Notes under the pieces: model-generated | The model's database searches: none | Seen by the model: the letters and a program-made list of their open reading frames with translations, nothing else | Told to the model about the DNA's origin: nothing | Assembly (NCBI GenBank): GCA_021778815.1 | Contig: JAJYBW010000178.1 | Location: forward strand, 1 to 7,006 | Length of the DNA: 7,006 nucleotides | Reading direction: 5' to 3' | From: Acidobacteriota bacterium | GTDB taxonomy: Bacteria > Acidobacteriota > Terriglobia > Terriglobales > Acidobacteriaceae | Program-made: the position numbers and the translations under genes | Shown here: positions 4,100-7,006 of the stretch, one piece after another | Numbering within the stretch: position 1 is the stretch's first letter | Layout of the letters: each line of letters opens with the position of its first letter

Positions 4100-7006
4100 T
4101 GATAAATCAAAAAGAGTACGTTCTCCATTCCCTTCTCGAAGCGAAGAGCACGAACCGCTTCATCGCTGGAAAGGAGCGAATTCAAGATAATGATGTCAGG
4201 CTTCGAGAGGACAGCTTTTGAAACCAGCTCAGAGCCGCTCGACTCGACTACTTGATAGCCACGAGTCTCAAGGGCACTGGTGAGAGTCCGAATGGTGGAC
4301 GCATCTTCATCGACGACCATCACCTTCTTCCGGGATTTCCCTTGATCCAGCAACGTATCAACCTCGTGGAACAGAGAAGCCGTATCGATTGGCTTGGTAA
4401 GGTAACGATCCACACCCAGCCGGTATCCGCGTTCTTTATCTTCGAGAATGGACAAGATGATGATTGGGATGTCCATTGTGGATGGATCATTTTTGAGCAC
4501 TGCCGCCACGTCGAAACCATTCATCTCCGGCATCATCACATCGAGGATGACCAGTCCCGGCGGTTCCTCTCGAATCAGGGCCAGCGCTTTGCGGCCGTCT
4601 TCGGCCAGGCGAACGGAATAGCCCGCCTCTGTGAGTTCCTGCTGGAGGAGCGATCGGATGTTGGAGTCGTCATCGACCACCAGGACTGACTTGTCCCGCG
4701 ATGGGTGTGAGATCACTCTCTCTCGCAACTGCCGGACAAGGGTCTCTACATTGATGGAGTGGCGCATAGGGAGCGTTTCAAGCGCCTGCGTACCTTCAAT
4801 AATTGGAAGCGTAAATGAAAATGTGCTGCCGTGGCCCGGTTCGCTCTCCACCCAGATTCGTCCGCCATGATATTCGACGATCTCTTTGCAGATCGGCAGC
4901 CCCAGGCCGGTCCCTTTGGGCTTGTCGGTCAAGGTATCGCCGACCTGCTTGAATTTCTCGAAAACTTTGGGCTGATCAGCGGGAGCAATGCCGATGCCAG
5001 AATCCTTGACGCTCACGATCATTTCACTTCCCTGCTTGTGAACAGAGCACGTGATCGAGCCCGTGTCAGTAAATTTGACGGCGTTCGAAATCAGATTGAT
5101 CACGACCTGGATCAAACGATCCTGATCCCCGGTAATCAAAGGCAAGCCCGGTTCGATATCGCGGACCAACTCTAGTTTCTTGGCTTCAAACAAGGATGAA
5201 GTGGCCGCGATTGCGCGTTCAATCACATCCTTCACGGAAAGGCTGGCCATGTTCCAGGTAAATTTGCCTGCCTCGATTTTGGCCAGATCGAGAACGTCGT
5301 CAATCAACTTTGTAAGGCGCTCACCCTCGCTCACCACGACATCAAGATTTTCGATCACCTGGCGCTTGGCCTGCTGCACCTTGCGATCGTCCTCCGGAAT
5401 CAACGGGAAGAGTCGTTCTTCAAGTCTGCGGCGAATGATCTTGGCAAAGCCGAGCACAGAGGTGAGTGGCGTCCGCAGTTCATGGCTGACCGTCGACAGG
5501 AATGAGCTTTTCGCCGCGTCTGCTTGTTCCGCCGCCGCTCTTGCATGTCCTGCCTCTTCGAACAACTTTGCATTATGGAAGGCGACCCCGACAGATGTTG
5601 CGACCGTCGACAGAAGGCGCAGATCGGCTTCTTTGAAGCGCCCTTCCTGATCGACCGACTGAACACTGATCACGCCAATTACCTGGCCGCCGGATGGAAT
5701 CGGAACCCCGAGATAAGAAGCCGTGTGCCGCCCAATCTGCTCGATACCCAGCTTGGCGCGGTTGCCTTCCATGTCTTCATTGATGAGCAAAGGTTGGCCG
5801 GTGCGAATGATCTGCGACGTCAGTCCCTGTCCGAAGGGTCGCGGCGCAGCGTCTTCGCCATACGCATACGGAAAGTGAAGCGTCATGGTGGCTCGGTCGA
5901 GCAGAGATACATAACATATGGGCGCGCGAAACAGATCGCGGACTTCATCCCCGAGAAACTGGATAAGGCGGTCCTTATCGAGTTGAGTCGCGAGCGCCTG
6001 CGTGATTCGGTTGATGGTCACTAATTCCGCGGCACGTTCGCTGACTTCCTTTTCCTGCTGGTTGATGACCTGGTAGGCATTGGCATTGTCGAGCGCGATG
6101 GTTGTGTACGCAGCCAGGTTCTCCAGCAAGCTCAGGTGCTGTTCGGTATAGGCGTTCTTCTTGAAACTCTGAATACTCAGAACGCCAAGAACACGTTCCT
6201 GCGCGATCAGCGGCAGATAAATCATGGACGCAGGTGGTTGTGCCATGCTGCCGTCGTCAAGCACCGTGCCGGTATGGGTGTAGGCAGGAATGTATTTCGA
6301 TGACTCGGTCTCCACGTCATTAATCAAAATCGCCTGCCGATGATCGATGCACCATACCGCGAACTGATTTTTATCGTCCGCGCTGCGAGTATAGGGCGCA
6401 TATCGCTTGCCATTCTCAATCGCCAAGCTGTATTCAATCAAACGCTTCTCCGGCAGGTACAGTCCGACCCCGAAGATGCTCGCGTCTACGATTTGATTCA
6501 CACGTTGGTAGAGCTTGAATAGGATGGTATTCAGATCCAGCGAAGCGGTAATCTCCTTGCCGATTTCGCTCAGCAGTTCGATGCTGTCTTTCTGCGCGGA
6601 AATTTCGGCAGCCTGCGCACGAATCTCTTCCGTGCGTTCGCTAACGGTTGCCTCGAGCGCTTTAGCCTGAGCTTCCAGAGCCTCAGTCTTTCTTCGAGCC
6701 TTCTCGCGCTCGTACATACTGATCAAACGCCAGCCGCCAATCGCGAGAATCAGGAAGAGAAGGCCGTAAAGAATATAGGCCAACGTGGTTCGGTACCAAG
6801 GCGGAAGAATGATGAACGCATAGGTTCCTTCCGGACTCACTTGTCCGTCAATTCCCCGCGAGCGCGCTCGAAATATGTAGCTGCCGGGACCCAGGCCGCT
6901 GAAATTCGCTTCCGTCTGCTTCCCCCACGCCGACCATTCGCTGTCCGCGCCCTCGAGCCGATACTGGTACCGAATATCAGCCGAGTCGCCATACGATGCG
7001 GCAGCA
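4096..7006 (-). CDS. Membrane hybrid sensor histidine kinase, 5' end beyond the window (Y_Y_Y-TM-GAF-GAF-HisKA-HATPase-REC-REC')
   Basis: About 970 codons are visible and the reading frame runs off the right edge. Residues are numbered here from the first full codon, at 7005. A periplasmic Y_Y_Y domain (1-68: YRLEGADSEWSAWG, GLGPGSYIFRARS) leads into one transmembrane helix (about 73-95) and a long coiled coil (96-145). Two GAF domains follow (about 145-310 and 330-480), then HisKA with SHELRTPL and phospho-acceptor His508 and an enlarged helix-helix linker. The ATPase domain has its N box at Asn641, DSGIG 668-672 and GTGLGL 698-703. Receiver 1 is complete (Asp778-780, Asp822, Ser852, Lys871). 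A second, degenerate receiver ends the protein: its acceptor position is Asn942, and the last strand and helix are absent. Family knowledge predicts a beta-propeller (Reg_prop) sensor upstream of Y_Y_Y. An apparent GTG start at 6840 is internal and should not be used. The stop overlaps the next gene's start (ATGA). Confidence 0.95.
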   Translation of the reverse strand, partial: AAASYGDSADIRYQYRLEGADSEWSAWGKQTEANFSGLGPGSYIFRARSRGIDGQVSPEGTYAFIILPPWYRTTLAYILYGLLFLILAIGGWRLISMYEREKARRKTEALEAQAKALEATVSERTEEIRAQAAEISAQKDSIELLSEIGKEITASLDLNTILFKLYQRVNQIVDASIFGVGLYLPEKRLIEYSLAIENGKRYAPYTRSADDKNQFAVWCIDHRQAILINDVETESSKYIPAYTHTGTVLDDGSMAQPPASMIYLPLIAQERVLGVLSIQSFKKNAYTEQHLSLLENLAAYTTIALDNANAYQVINQQEKEVSERAAELVTINRITQALATQLDKDRLIQFLGDEVRDLFRAPICYVSLLDRATMTLHFPYAYGEDAAPRPFGQGLTSQIIRTGQPLLINEDMEGNRAKLGIEQIGRHTASYLGVPIPSGGQVIGVISVQSVDQEGRFKEADLRLLSTVATSVGVAFHNAKLFEEAGHARAAAEQADAAKSSFLSTVSHELRTPLTSVLGFAKIIRRRLEERLFPLIPEDDRKVQQAKRQVIENLDVVVSEGERLTKLIDDVLDLAKIEAGKFTWNMASLSVKDVIERAIAATSSLFEAKKLELVRDIEPGLPLITGDQDRLIQVVINLISNAVKFTDTGSITCSVHKQGSEMIVSVKDSGIGIAPADQPKVFEKFKQVGDTLTDKPKGTGLGLPICKEIVEYHGGRIWVESEPGHGSTFSFTLPIIEGTQALETLPMRHSINVETLVRQLRERVISHPSRDKSVLVVDDDSNIRSLLQQELTEAGYSVRLAEDGRKALALIREEPPGLVILDVMMPEMNGFDVAAVLKNDPSTMDIPIIILSILEDKERGYRLGVDRYLTKPIDTASLFHEVDTLLDQGKSRKKVMVVDEDASTIRTLTSALETRGYQVVESSGSELVSKAVLSKPDIIILNSLLSSDEAVRALRFEKGMENVLFLIYQ

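Noticed and set aside
4252..6024. Several + strand open frames of 80-166 codons opposite the kinase gene
   Set aside because: They mirror the codon structure of the kinase on the other strand, have no ribosome sites, and overlap one another.
6838..6840. GTG as the start codon of the hybrid kinase
   Set aside because: The frame continues upstream to the window edge and encodes a good Y_Y_Y domain directly contiguous with the transmembrane helix, so the GTG encodes an internal Val.

Overview
The window looks like a piece of a bacterial chromosome of moderately high GC content, most plausibly from an Acidobacteriota (Terriglobia-like) organism. That guess is inference. It rests on the style of the DinB protein, on a large Y_Y_Y / double-GAF hybrid histidine kinase, and on an RsbU-type phosphatase whose C-terminus reads FGQEDDITVLTL. 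No mobile element, tRNA, rRNA or CRISPR array is visible.

Layout from left to right: (1) dinB, encoding DNA polymerase IV, on the + strand (8-1120). (2) A perfect 13-bp inverted repeat (1148-1183) between converging genes. (3) A small secreted protein of unknown function on the - strand (1214-1540), with its own Shine-Dalgarno. (4) About 660 bases (1541-2204) with no convincing gene; they hold a stem-loop with A/T tracts that could terminate the next operon, and a few short GTAAT/ATTAC inverted motifs. (5) A tightly packed - strand operon filling 2205-7006. In transcription order it encodes a membrane hybrid sensor kinase (5' end cut by the window edge), a single-domain response regulator, and a GAF plus SpoIIE/PP2C serine phosphatase.

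The three operon genes overlap at their junctions: ATGA between kinase and regulator, and an 8-nt stop/Shine-Dalgarno/start arrangement between regulator and phosphatase. They are therefore almost certainly co-translated and form one signalling unit. The kinase would sense through a periplasmic Y_Y_Y region and two cytoplasmic GAF domains, phosphorylate its own first receiver, and directly or through an unseen Hpt protein pass phosphate to the CheY-like regulator. The output could reach the PP2C phosphatase, which in characterised relatives dephosphorylates an anti-sigma-factor antagonist. No antagonist, anti-sigma or sigma gene lies in the window, so the target is unknown. The most unusual detail is the kinase C-terminus: a second receiver that has lost its phospho-acceptor Asp (Asn instead) and stops before its last strand and helix, exactly where the free-standing regulator begins.
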